From contig NC_068575.1 in assembly GCF_025698545.1 (NCBI RefSeq), positions 48,245,980 through 48,309,979 on the forward strand: 64,000 nucleotides of DNA. Reading direction: 5' to 3'. The notes beneath the pieces were generated by a model. It did no database searches, had not been told where the DNA came from, and saw only the letters and a list, made by a program, of their open reading frames with translations. This document shows positions 9,936-20,760 of the stretch, piece after piece. Position numbers and translations under genes: made by a program. Origin of the DNA: Gossypium raimondii (Eukaryota > Streptophyta > Magnoliopsida > Malvales > Malvaceae). Numbering within the stretch: the stretch's first letter is position 1; each line of letters opens with the position of its first letter.

Positions 9936-11660
9936 TTATTCCCTCCAAGTCCTGCTGAAAATGCTTTTTAGCCTATTTCCAGCTAGTCTCTGAAGCGCTT
10001 TCTTTGCTCCGGCGACTTCAATTTCCGCCAGACGCTGCAGGTGCTTATTGGCACCGGCAGCCGTCAGTCTCTTCCTACAACCACCGCTTCCTCCACCCAA
10101 CACTGCAGTCACCACCATCAGTGGAAACTTCTTTGACACAGCCTCATTTTTGGGGTCCAACATCTGCACCAATCTCATCACGCTCTTCTCATCCCCAACC
10201 AACTCCTTCCTATTTGACCGGACCGTCAGTAGCGAAACAAGCGCCTGGGCTGCCGCCTCCTGTAACCCTACTGGCTTTGGTGATTCCATTAATTTTACCA
10301 AAGAACTAATGCAACTAGAAATGGCACGCTTGTTTCCATCACTAATCGATAACTTTGATAACAAACAAGCTGAAATCTGTTGCAAAATCAAGTTCCCGTG
10401 CTTAATAAACTCGCCCAATTGGATAATGAAGGCCGTCGAAGATGATAAAATCCGTGAAACGGAATCTAAAACCGAAAGCGAACTGATCGTGCGGAGAAGA
10501 TGCTCGACTGTATCTGAACTTGATAAATCTTGAAGTAGATGCATTAATCTTGGCAATCCCTTTTCTTGTATAATCAATGCACGGAAATATTCGCCCGAAG
10601 AAGCGAGTATCGAAATGCAATTGGCTGCTTTTTCTTGGGCAGCGCTGGTACCCGAGATTAACAGCTGGAACAGAACAGGAAACGCACCTTCTTCACCCAA
10701 AGCCATTCTAATATCTTCCACGGAAGCCACGTTTCGAAGAGCGCCAACCGCGTGGGTTTGTGTCGGTTGGGAGCCAGATCGGCAGGCTTCTATTAATACC
10801 GAAACTCCGCCGTATGCTGAAATTGCCCAGGTGTTTTCGGGATCGGCGGTGATTGCTTCAACAGCAATCGCGGCCTTTTCTTTTAAAGCAATGGAACCTG
10901 TTTCAAGGATTCTCAGTAAAGGCCCTAATCCTCCTTCCTCGAAAACAATTTTTCTCAAATCTTCGCTTGAAGAAGCCAGTACCGATACTGCCAAAACGGC
11001 TTGTTCTCGAATTAAAGGTTGGCTGTTAACTTCAAGAAGGCTTATCAAATAGCCAACATTTCCCTCTTTAGCAACCAGCGGAGTAGATTTCTCGTTGTCG
11101 TTGAGAAGCTGAAGAAGTGATTCTAAAGCTTTCTTTTTGAACTCGATGCCTCCGATCTGAAGTCGGGTAAAGAGATCCCGGATGAAAAATCCCAAATCGT
11201 CTTTATCAGATCCAGGTCCCGGGTGAGACAAAACGATGGCGTTGGACTGGTGAAGAACGCCAGACCTAAGAAGCAGATCGAGATCATGGAGATGGTTGGA
11301 GAGAGAAGACGAAGCCATGTCGAGGTCGCTTTGCATGAGGAGTTTGCCGCCGGTGAATGAAGAGAGGATACATTGATCGGAGAGAGCTTTCAAACGCTGA
11401 AGGGTGGAGAGAAGGGAAGGGAAAAGATTATGAAGCAAAGAGTTGTCGTTCCAGTGAGGAGATTCGGAGATAGAGGAGAGAGATGATTGGAGGGAACAGA
11501 GCTTCGATCGGAGGACTTGCCACCGTCCGACGAAAGACCGGACGGTGAGAGAAGAAAGGAGGAGGAGAGAGAGAACGCCGGTGATTAAGTCGAGAAGCGT
11601 CTGGGGTGGTTGAGTTTCTGGTTGCTCAGACAGCGGCCGCGGCTGTTGGGGTGGATGCAT
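9936..11660 (-). CDS. Armadillo-repeat protein
   Basis: This is a single-exon gene of 574 residues that starts MHPPQQPRPL and ends FSRTWRE. Residues about 20-140 form a helical N-terminal region with a very leucine-rich stretch (LLDLITGVLSLLLLSSLTVR), followed by LLRSGVLHQSNAIVL. From about 165 to 500 there are successive armadillo-type helices, with signatures such as EGNVGYLISLLEV-SQPLIREQAVLAVSVLA, EGGLGPLLRILETGSIALKEKAAIAVEAI, YGGVSVLIEACRSGSQPTQTHAVGALRNVA and EGAFPVLFQLLISGTSAAQEKAANCISILA. These repeats are protein-binding scaffolds. The architecture matches a plant-specific group of stand-alone ARM proteins related to the ARM half of plant U-box ligases, but no U-box is present. The partner and pathway cannot be read from the sequence. 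The gene lies between the two copies of a duplicated non-coding block. Confidence 0.88.
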   Translation of the reverse strand: MHPPQQPRPLSEQPETQPPQTLLDLITGVLSLLLLSSLTVRSFVGRWQVLRSKLCSLQSSLSSISESPHWNDNSLLHNLFPSLLSTLQRLKALSDQCILSSFTGGKLLMQSDLDMASSSLSNHLHDLDLLLRSGVLHQSNAIVLSHPGPGSDKDDLGFFIRDLFTRLQIGGIEFKKKALESLLQLLNDNEKSTPLVAKEGNVGYLISLLEVNSQPLIREQAVLAVSVLASSSEDLRKIVFEEGGLGPLLRILETGSIALKEKAAIAVEAITADPENTWAISAYGGVSVLIEACRSGSQPTQTHAVGALRNVASVEDIRMALGEEGAFPVLFQLLISGTSAAQEKAANCISILASSGEYFRALIIQEKGLPRLMHLLQDLSSSDTVEHLLRTISSLSVLDSVSRILSSSTAFIIQLGEFIKHGNLILQQISACLLSKLSISDGNKRAISSCISSLVKLMESPKPVGLQEAAAQALVSLLTVRSNRKELVGDEKSVMRLVQMLDPKNEAVSKKFPLMVVTAVLGGGSGGCRKRLTAAGANKHLQRLAEIEVAGAKKALQRLAGNRLKSIFSRTWRE

Positions 11661-12196
11661 TTGCGGTTGAAGCCCGGATTAGGAACCGGAACTACAGGTA
11701 TTAAGGTGTTAATAAGTGACAAGGGAAAAACATGAAGAGACTTGGGAAAAAAAAAAGGCACTTTGGTTGGACGGAAAAGGGAAGCCAAGGAAATGGAGAG
11801 AAAGAGAGTTCCAAATTCCAATAATGAAAAAACAATTCCAGTACTGGACTGAGTTCACGGGGCAAAAAACATTGGATTTGAACAAAATAGAAATACCTAT
11901 AACATTAACAGTAAATTAGTAATGTTGGTTGTGTTTGGCGCGAGAGAAGAGAGAGGGAAAAGGCCGAACACAATTGTGAAAGGTAATGATAGAAGCAATA
12001 GAGGAGGCAGCATGAAGCTTTACAGCTTGTTCATACAGCAGCTTTAAATTAAAGGGTATAAGGGGCACATTATTTATCACCTTTTACCAACACTATAAAA
12101 CGATAAATAAAAAAAGAAAAGTGGAACAGTTTGCTTAGCATTTAGCATTTAACACTTAGCAGGCATATGGATACATAGTGACTGCAGGCATTGGTA
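11661..12196. other. Upstream region of the armadillo gene
   Basis: This is the presumed 5' leader and promoter side of the minus-strand armadillo gene. Positions 11700-11830 are purine-rich on the plus strand, so the mRNA sense strand is pyrimidine-rich there, as plant leaders often are. No clear TATA box was pinned down. The open frames here look like chance. Confidence 0.35.
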
Positions 12197-12900
12197 GGGT
12201 AATTTTCAGTTTTTCACTGTATATATTGGAAATAACGACCACTAATTGAACTGTACATCAAAGATTAAAGAAAAGGGAGGAAAGGAGCATGAAGCAAAAG
12301 CATTAGCATGTGAAGGTGTTGGGGAGGGGGGATGAAAGAAAAAATGGACCACTCAATCTTTGGGGGTGGGTAAATCTAGTGTTGGAGTAGTCAAGTAGTA
12401 TATTTTTATAATGTTTCTTTTTCCTAGATGAATGTGATGTCGCTGTACTCTTGCTTCTTGGGACCCGCTTTTGTAGCCTCTTTTTACTGTATCAAATTTA
12501 GACTTTGTTTCCTATAACTGCGCCGAGCCTCACTCACTCCGCATTTGGCTGTGCTTGCTGAATGCAGGGCTCCTCTTCCCATTTCGTTTTTGCTTTTTCA
12601 GATTCTGAGTATCATTCCCCCGCTTATATTGTATACCATAAGAGTAATTAATTAGTTCGTGTATTTTTTAACTCATAAGTATAGATAATACTTCATTTAA
12701 ATTATGAATCTTTGTCTTGTTTTTAAACTTATTTGATGTGTAAATTTTGAGGAGAGGGGCCCGTAATTATGTGATTTACATTAAATAATACGTACATGAA
12801 AGCTAGTCTATTTTTTTTTTGTAAGCCCGACATTAAAGATTGCAAACAAAGTGTGACAATGAAAGGGGTCCACCCCCACCATTACATCCATCATCGGAAG
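12197..12900. repeat. Duplicated non-coding block, copy B
   Basis: This is the second copy of the block at 8170-8970, in the same orientation and order, about 4 kb away. It lacks the longer CT-rich section seen in copy A (about 8600-8700) and carries its own insertions. No open frame is shared with copy A. It could be a duplicated promoter, enhancer or non-coding RNA gene; nothing in the sequence decides between these. Confidence 0.75.
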
Positions 12901-14418
12901 CATCGCTAAATATTAACAACAATCATTACCCTCCATACAAGTGTTAGGGTTAGGGTTAAGGTGGGAAGGGAAAGAAAAGCGTTTGCTAGGACATAAACCC
13001 AAGGAGAGAAAAGGCGTTTTCTCAGTGTGAGGGAAGCGTTAGAGGCGAAGGGAGACCTGGCTTCGCTTCCTTGCTTACTGGGCCCTACTTTGGGCTAAAA
13101 CAGTCGGTCAACTACGGAACGTTGACTAAATATCTTTCCTCAACACTTTTCTGCCACGTCAAATTAGATAATACTTTTTTTTACACAAACGGCGACTTTT
13201 TTGAAAAGAGAGGGAGAGGGGTTGACTTCTAAATTGGATATTGTATATACACTATTTCCAAGGTGATACATTAATTAAGAAATTTTATTGGTTTTCCTTA
13301 ATGTGACAAAAAGTATGGAACAATTGGTTATATGTAAGATGCTTTATGTAAGATGAGTAGATGAGGGATGAAGATGAATTCGTTTCGGCCGCACTAGAAT
13401 TGGATATTTGCAAAAATCATTTTAGATGAATGCCGTGGGCCTCTAATTTTGCAGGCGGGACGTGCATATCATTAGGAGTTTTATTTTCAATCCAATTCTT
13501 TTATATTAGATCTTAACAAAAGAAGAAGACATCTTTTATAGGAGGAAAATAAGACTTTTTAAAGTTTTTTTTTTATTGTTATATGTAGGGAGAAAATATC
13601 TTCTATGTCAACTGAAACAGATAATTTAAAATAAGAGAAGCAAGGAATAAATAATAATAATAATATTTTTGAGGTTTTCTTTATCCAGAATACAGAAATT
13701 ATTTATCAAATTAGACGTGATTGTCAATTAATGTGATAGAGATAGGAGCAGCTAGAAGCTGGGAGATGGATCCATATTTTTCAGACTTTAATCTTCATAT
13801 CATCATATAATGTGGAGCAACCACCTGACATTTTGCTTCTTATTTCTATTGGGAGTACCTTAATGGCCGCATCAAAGACTGCCTTCACCTTCTGCATGTA
13901 AAGCAGTTGCACAAGATTCCATTAATTAGAATTCAACACAAATTTTCAGTTCAAAGATTATGAAGACGACGTTGAAAATAGTTCACCTGCTGTGTTTTTT
14001 AGCTACACTCGATGTATGCAGGGGCCTCATTCTATTTCTTTCATTCCTCTCCCTTAGAAAAAGAAGCTATGCAAGAAAATTGTTTTAAATGTTAAGTGGA
14101 ACGTGCTACCCTTGAATGAAAAAAACAAACTAATAATCTGTAAATATGTACCGGAGCTGTAGAAATAGGCACTGCGTTCGTTGATGTCATGAAGCTTGGC
14201 CAATGAAAATTTTCAGAGTAAACTGCTTCTGAAACTCCCAATTACTTTCATTCTCAATCATCTTTCGGCCCGCATTTTCAGAGTAAAATGATTGCTTAGT
14301 TAACACCATATTTACCTATGATGGTAATAATCACAACAGGAACTTGGCTTTTGTTCTGTGTCATTTGCCTCCGCTTCCTCGTAAGAGTTTTATATGGTAA
14401 CACTCCATCATGTTAAAA
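12901..14418. other. Intergenic stretch, nothing recognised
   Basis: This is AT-rich non-coding DNA. A short TTAGGGTTAGGGTTAAGG tract at about 12945-12961 resembles the plant telomere repeat but is only two or three units long. Short direct repeats (CATTTTCAGAGTAAA) occur at about 14208 and 14273. I see no gene. Confidence 0.35.
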
Positions 14419-14459
14419 CACACACACACACACACACACACACTCACTCACTCACTCTC
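14419..14459. repeat. CA microsatellite
   Basis: A (CA)n run of about 12 units passes directly into a (CTCA)n run of about four units. It is a compound simple repeat likely to vary in length between individuals. Confidence 0.9.
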
Positions 14460-14479
14460 ATACATACATATGCGCTTTG

Positions 14480-14730
14480 ACATGTATGGTTTGGCTGGAA
14501 CCTGGCAAGCTTGTCTTAGTTTTACAGTTAGTTGTTTTCTGTTAGATACAGTTGCAGAAGAGGTTTAGTCTAGGTTTACTGTTAGAACTAACCATACTCT
14601 ATAACTGATCTAATTCTCTCTGTATATAAATCAAGCTCGTCTCTATTGAGATATTAGACCTTTTGTTAATAAAACAAGTAGATCATATTTTCCTTAGTTC
14701 TTGGTTCTTTCCATTCATTCAATGGTGTAT
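14480..14730 (+). repeat. Possible Copia-type LTR fragment
   Basis: The stretch contains TGTATATAAATCAAGC (TATA-like) followed about 60 bases later by TTAATAAAACAAG (polyadenylation-like) and a T-rich end. That is the usual internal order of a short plant Copia LTR. No paired LTR, TG/CA ends or target duplication was found, so this is a suggestion only. Confidence 0.35.
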
Positions 14731-14999
14731 TCTTGGTTATTCAACATTATGTTAAGAGGGATAAAACTTTGTGGTGCTTTTGGGCTCCAACTCAGCTTCC
14801 ATTGACCACCCACATATACATTGAAAGTAAACAACAGATTAAGAATTGTATAACAAGCAAGACTTGACAAGTACTTGGAAGAAACCAATCACCTATTGCC
14901 AAATATATGAAATTGAAAAGAAAGAAAGATTGGTGAAGTGAAGTCGATTCCCAGAGGAGGTGCCGACTTCAACCCCTATACGATAGAAATGCATCTATT

Positions 15000-15725
15000 T
15001 GCTAAATAATTTTTTATAGCGCTGATAGTGAGGTAAAAGTTACTTTTGAAGATATCATGCGAGATCATAATGGCAACTGGCTCGCTGGATTTATGAGCAT
15101 TGGCAGCACCTCTGTTACGGAAGCAGATACGATACATGGAACTCTGCCACTTAAGGATGAAAAGCAATTCATTCGTGATATCAAGCAATTAAAGAAAACT
15201 CATGAAAAGCTGTAGTCAACCATGAGTGAACTGGACGAAATTCAACAAGGTTTGGACAGGAAAGAGGGTCTGAAGGTAGCATGTCCTTACTCGGTTAATA
15301 CTGCTTTCGGTCGCTTATTCGGTTCTTCTGTTTGAACTGTCTTTAAAGAAAGAAACGAACCAATTGAAAAAAGGTTGAGGCTGCTACCGAAGAGTTAAAC
15401 AAATTGCGGTTCCGGTTCAAAGCTGCGGATGACATCCGACAAAAAACTTATGCGCAGTTGCAGGGTTTGAAGAAACAAATCATATGAGAAGGTACTTCTA
15501 AATCCCGTAAGCTTAGAGTGAATGAACATAATCGTGTGGGACACTTAATCATATCTGAGACTCATAGACAAACCTATATTTTCGTTCCAGTTCTTATCGA
15601 ACATGATATAAGCAGAAGTACAATAAAAATATGTCGATGCTACTCTTGTTTGAATTTTGCAGAACCTGGATGATTTAAATAAAGCAAATGAGTTGGCCAC
15701 GAAAGGGGCGGGTCAAAAATGATAC
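15000..15725 (+). pseudogene. Degenerate coding remnant, partly like a proton pump interactor
   Basis: Positions about 15040-15215 translate as EDIMRDHNGNWLAGFM and on. This is weakly like the RNase H domain of plant LINEs. Further right, a broken coiled-coil frame gives EGLKVACPYSVNTAFGRLFG near 15270-15330, then EELNKLRFRFKAADDIRQ and KTYAQLQGLKKQI near 15390-15485. A separate piece, NLDDLNKANELATKGAGQ, follows a plausible acceptor at 15661. The second half resembles the coiled-coil segment of plant proton pump interactor proteins as I remember that family. Stops at several points show it is not functional. The family assignment is tentative. Confidence 0.35.
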
Positions 15726-16424
15726 TTTTGGTCAGAAATAAAAATATTAAAAAATTCAAGATAATAAAGTGAAAAAAAAAAAACAAGATTGAATAGAATG
15801 ACTTTTCAAAATTAACAAAAAAATTTAAAATTTAAATTTAAAAAATAATTAAATAAAACACAGGAGGGGTCTAGTCCTCATTTTGGGCTCAAATTGGGTT
15901 GAGAAGTATTGGGCTTTCTCTATTCACTAATTTCTCTTTTTCTTTTTATTTTCCTAATCAAATTAATGGTCCAATCTATTAAATCTTTATTTTTATTTAA
16001 TTATTATAAATTAAATAATAATAGAAACATGAAAATTAATTTTAAAATTATGGAAAAATTAAATAATTAAAGTAGTTTATATTTTTTAACCGTTTTTTTT
16101 AAAAATTCGATCTTTTTTTTACCAGTTGAATTAATTTTGCATTGATTCACTCATTCTCTAATTTTAGGATATTGGTTGGATAGTTAAATTTCAATTCAAT
16201 TACCGCTACGTAAATGTTAATAAAGTGGATCTTTGTGTTTGGTGTCCGCTAGAATTAGTAAACGTGCGAAAGCTCCTTTATCACGTAACTATTGTATGAG
16301 TTTTAAATAATAAGATATTTAGTAGTCTCGATAAATATTAACAATCTATGTTAAAGTTTGCTTTACATATCATTATTTTTACTCAATTTCAATTAATTTT
16401 GTTTTAATTTTATCTTCATTAAAC
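15726..16424. other. AT-rich intergenic stretch
   Basis: There is no gene. The sequence is dominated by A/T homopolymer runs, and no repeat ends were found. Confidence 0.4.
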
Positions 16425-17025
16425 CTATTCAATGGTCGGGTCACTCAACTTGACCCGAAGGCCTTCCCAAAAAGTGAGAGGATTTTGGTAAAAATATAGG
16501 CCGAAAATGAGCTTGGACAAAAAAAAGAGAGACCAGTTTAGAAAACGTTTCAGGCCTCGGGTAAGGCTTTTTGGCCTGAGCCCGGCCCAAATATGCAAAA
16601 AAAATTTGATTTTTTTACTGTTTTCTTGTTTTTTACTCTCTTTTTTCACTATTTTTGCTACCATTTCACTATTATGTAGCTATTATTTTGTTGTTACTAT
16701 TTGGATATTGTATAAATTTTGTTTTATTATTAATTTTGTTACTATTTTAGAGGCATTTACTTGTTAAGTTGTACCTATGTTAGTGTTATTTAAATATACA
16801 TATTGTTTTTAAATTTGTTAGAAAATATTTATTTTAATATTTTTAGTATTTTTAATGTATTATATATTTTTTAAAAATATATTAAAAATAATATAAAAAT
16901 TAATACAAGCGGGCCGGGTTTTATCATTTTAATTTGGGTCGGGTTTGGACAAAATTTTAAGCCCATTTTTCAGGTCAGGTCAGGCCTAAAATATTGGTTG
17001 GGTTCGATCCGACCCATGGACACAT
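16425..17025. mobile_element. Degenerate hAT-type MITE relative
   Basis: The right part, read on the minus strand, starts TTAGATGTGTCCATGGGTCGG and continues through CAGGCCTGACC and AACCCGGCCCGC. This is the same layout as the intact element at 32852-33298 (TAGAGGTGCTCATGGGCCGGG). The centre also holds GGCCTGAGCCCGGCCC near 16575. The left end is not clean and no target duplication was found, so this is an eroded copy. Confidence 0.45.
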
Positions 17026-19440
17026 CTAATCCTTACCCAACAACCACATATTATAAGTACAACCGTTCATGGGTCCAGTGGCCCATCTGATCAAGTCAAC
17101 CTAGTCTGTATTGACTCGGTCCAATTTTAAAATTAAATAGTTTTTAAAAATATTAACTTTAATTGTATAAACATATAAATATTAATATAAAGTTATATAT
17201 TTTATTATTTTTAAATCGTAATGTTTTTTTATTTTATATATTTAATATAAAATTGTAAAATATATAAAACTATAAAATTATATAATTATCTTATTTGATT
17301 GGTATTCTCTATGTTCGCTTTTATTGTCCATATTTGGGTTTCTTATACATTTTAATGTTAATAGTAATATTAATATTAATTTAAAATTATATATTTTATT
17401 ATTATTTAAAAGTAATAATAATATATTATTTCTAAACAATAATACTTTTATTTTATTATTTTAATATTCTATTATATTTCATTTTAAATTATATAAAGAT
17501 AAGATGGTACACTAAGAAATAACACTTATGTTTTAAGTCAAGTGAATAATATATATCACAATTTTAAATAACCAAACATCCTAATGGAGTCATATTTACA
17601 TTTAATCAAACTTAATTTGTATTTAACATTACACTCATCTTTTTCATCAACCCTACCAAAACTAATTTAAAAATCATAAATTTTTAACATGTTTGAAAAA
17701 AATGAGTTTTTGCCCATCAATGCCGATTTGGCTAATTTTAAAATTATTTTCTCCCACACCATTGTTTTAAGTGGGCAATTGAATGGTGTATGACCTTTTG
17801 TTAATGTCATAAGCAGGATACATATCATGGGTCATATAGATAGATTGTGTGTAGTTTATTGATTTCTTTTTGTTCAATAAAGAAGTGCAGTGGTAAGTGT
17901 TGTTGTTATTATAAAATCAAATCCACGTCTTTCAAATTATTATAATAGTAACAAAACCAACCAGCTATAAATATTAGGGGGAAATTGTGAAAAGGGCCCT
18001 GGAAGATCCAAAGTCTGAACTCACTAATCATCATTGCATGTTGCTCCTAATCATTTAGAATTCGAAGTTCATCGCCATAATTTTAGAAACCAAGAAAATG
18101 GGTCTAATACTAAGCTAACTTACATTAATTTTTGGCGTAATCTCTACTCAATATTTACGTTTTTTATCAATTTAATTCTTATTCTTTTTTAAGTTAAATT
18201 TAGATTTTTAAAAACAATTTAATTTGACCATCAGCTTTTTAAAAGATTTAGATTTTTGTTGTTCTTCAAAAGAAATACTAACTAAAATGTTAAATTTTAA
18301 AACATAGTTAGCTCGCATGGCAATTGTATGTATTTAATGCTTTAATTTGAATTTTATAAAAAATATAACTTTTAACTTTTTTAAATTTTTGAACATTTTA
18401 TAATCTTTAAATTATTTGTTACCGTGATATATAAGATAAATAGTGACATGCCGACCTTGAGTATACGTGGATTGTCACCAGATTACTATGCCAATCTTAT
18501 TAAAGAATTAATGTTTTAGTTAATATTTTTATTTAAAATAATAATAATTTAACTCTTTTTCTAAAGACTAATGATTAAACTTAACTAAAAAAGAATAAAA
18601 CTAAAATTAACAAAAAAAATATAATCATTGAAAACTAAATTTAACATCATACCTTAATTTTGACTATAAATGTATTAACTATATATGTTGATATCATATA
18701 CTCTCTTTTTTTTTTTTTTGCCATAATCGTGCATAAGAGATTGTCTACTTAATAAAGATTTGAGCCCTCGTTTTCCATGATTAATTTAGGTGTTGGAGTA
18801 CCTAACTCATAATGCCCGGATTTCATGGCTTTTTTGACTTTGAGAAGCAAAAATTAAAAGGATGTCCCATTCATCTCCTTTCAAAGAATATATATATGAA
18901 AGATTTACTTGTGTAAGTGTAAAATTATTAGTTTTACATATGATAATATTTTAATAATTAAATTTATTAATATAATTGTAATTATATTTTTAATGTTTGA
19001 AAGTTGTTGTGTTTGATAATAATAAAGTATTGCTACTTTGTTGGCTCCAAGTAGTGACTAATTGATTGTATCTAATTAACAAATGTAAAACATTCGTTGT
19101 ATGACCCAAAGTATATAACTGAACATTTGATTGCCCCTACAATCCATCATATGATTGGCTGCTATCTATGTAGTTTCACTCACCAAACACCCATATATCC
19201 TCCATTGATGGTTACATGTTTTTATTAATATTTGCAATACTGTATATGAATCTGAAGAAGCAGGAGAGCTTAAGTTAAGCAATAATTTGAGAGTACAGTA
19301 ACTAAAAAGGGTGCAATGTTTCCTTTTTCAATTTCTTTCTGGAAAGCTTGGGGAGAATGGACCCACTCTTCTCTTATGTCTCAGTATCACTCCTTAAATT
19401 ACATCCCCATCTCTTCACTCTTCACTCCATCGCCACTCTC
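17026..19440. other. AT-rich intergenic stretch upstream of the RING gene
   Basis: No gene is recognised. Long AT-rich tracts such as 17120-17500 and 18300-18700 suggest old repeats, without visible ends. The last few hundred bases should contain the promoter of the RING gene. I could not assign a definite TATA box. Confidence 0.35.
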
Positions 19441-19441
19441 A

Positions 19442-19563
19442 GGTTTTGCTTCTACTTTCCAATTTTTTCTTTTTAATTGAAGTGAATTAGCATGTGCTCA
19501 TCTATACATTTGATTTTCCTTGTATTTGAATATATATATATATATATTTTTTTTAAATTTGCA
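19442..19563 (+). other. Probable 5' UTR intron of the RING gene
   Basis: A likely donor (CTCTCAG/GTTTTG) at 19442 and an acceptor after a long T tract (TTTTTTTTAAATTTGCAG/AGTGAATG) ending at about 19564 would remove about 122 bases. The spliced leader would run straight into the RING start codon at 19620. A TA run lies just before the T tract, near 19531-19548. No transcript evidence is available. Confidence 0.45.
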
Positions 19564-19619
19564 GAGTGAATGATCATCATATTAAACATTTGTGCATGTA
19601 GAAACACCGAGCGGAAGAA

Positions 19620-20273
19620 ATGGAGAGCAGAATAACCAAGTGGAAGAATCTGAAACAGAAGTTAGGTTTGAAGGCAATGGGGATGGGTTGCTGTGGAGCC
19701 ACATGGAATCCCAGACCCAGAATTTCCACCATTTCAATCCTCGACGAAGATGAAGAAACACCTCAATCACAACAAGTCATTACCAGGACCACCACCCGAT
19801 TCAATGTCGTAAACAGCGCCACCGTCCCCCTGTTGCTGGCCCGCCACCACCACCAACAACAGCAAGCGGTACCCACCCCGCCGACATCCGCCTCGGGGAT
19901 GAACTTAGCAATGGCGCTGGCCGCGGAGCGTAATTTGCGGGGAACCAACGACAACACCAACAACGTGGGTCCCAGACCGGTGCAGGTAAAGACATTGATG
20001 AGATTGATTGAAGAAACGGAGGGTGAAGATTGTTGGACACAACAAGAAGAGCAACTGAAGAAGAAGCAGAGGAAAGAGGTGGTTGAAAATGAAGGTGGAG
20101 GAGGAGGGAGCTGCGATTGGATGTGCTGCGTGTGCATGGAGAGGAAGAAAGGAGCGGCTTTTATTCCATGTGGGCACGCCTTTTGCAGGGTATGTTCCAG
20201 GGAAGTGTGCCTCAACCGTGGATCCTGCCCTGTTTGCAACCGTTCCATCCTGGATATTCTTGATATTTTCTAG
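19620..20273 (+). CDS. Small C-terminal RING-finger protein, probable E3 ubiquitin ligase
   Basis: The single-exon frame encodes 217 residues starting MESRITKWKNLKQKLGLK. The last 50 residues form a C3HC4 RING with zinc ligands C169, C172, C184, H186, C189, C192, C203 and C206 (CCVCMERKKGAAFIPCGHAFC, then GSCPVC). This fold recruits an E2 and usually gives ubiquitin ligase activity. The N-terminal part is basic then low complexity, with a histidine/glutamine run at about 76-82 and a helix at about 95-107 (NLAMALAAERNLRG). An acidic-lysine stretch (EEQLKKKQRKEVVENE) and a glycine run precede the RING. The layout fits a plant family of short RING proteins related to inhibitor-of-apoptosis RINGs. 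There is no transmembrane segment, so a soluble cytosolic or nuclear location is likely. The substrate is unknown. Confidence 0.87.
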   Translation: MESRITKWKNLKQKLGLKAMGMGCCGATWNPRPRISTISILDEDEETPQSQQVITRTTTRFNVVNSATVPLLLARHHHQQQQAVPTPPTSASGMNLAMALAAERNLRGTNDNTNNVGPRPVQVKTLMRLIEETEGEDCWTQQEEQLKKKQRKEVVENEGGGGGSCDWMCCVCMERKKGAAFIPCGHAFCRVCSREVCLNRGSCPVCNRSILDILDIF

Positions 20274-20751
20274 ATTAATTGAGATGGGGTCTGAAAATAT
20301 TCTTTTGAATTTTACATGCACTCTACCACAACAACATCTTCATTTGCGTCATCAATTCTTCATTCCATTCCCAATGGCATGTAAAATTTTTCTGCACTTA
20401 ATTTGGACAAAGCCAACAGCTAACTTTGGGTATCTCTATGAGCCCAAATTCCTCGAGGGACCGATGAGTTGATCACATTTTTCCTTCTTATTGAATTGGT
20501 ATTATAAATTAATTCAATATTAATTTAAAATTAATGGTCACATCATCATAAACAATTACATTTAGTACTCTCATTTATATGTACTTACATGTTTAAATTT
20601 TGTTTTACTTACAATTTAATATTTTTTTTAATTTTAATATCGTACATATTTCATGTGTTATTATTCTTAATTAATTTTAAACCATAATTTCATTATTTAT
20701 TGCATCTTATTTTTAAACACACATTTATGTTCTAAATATGTAATTTTCATA
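20274..20751. other. 3' flank of the RING gene
   Basis: This is AT-rich non-coding sequence. The open frame covering 20083-20472 in another frame is a shadow of the RING gene plus its 3' end. The 3' untranslated region of the RING gene should lie in the first 200 bases. Confidence 0.4.
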
Positions 20752-20760
20752 TAAATATTA

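Noticed and set aside
12940-12965. Interstitial telomere repeat
   Set aside because: There are only two or three units; too short to mean anything.
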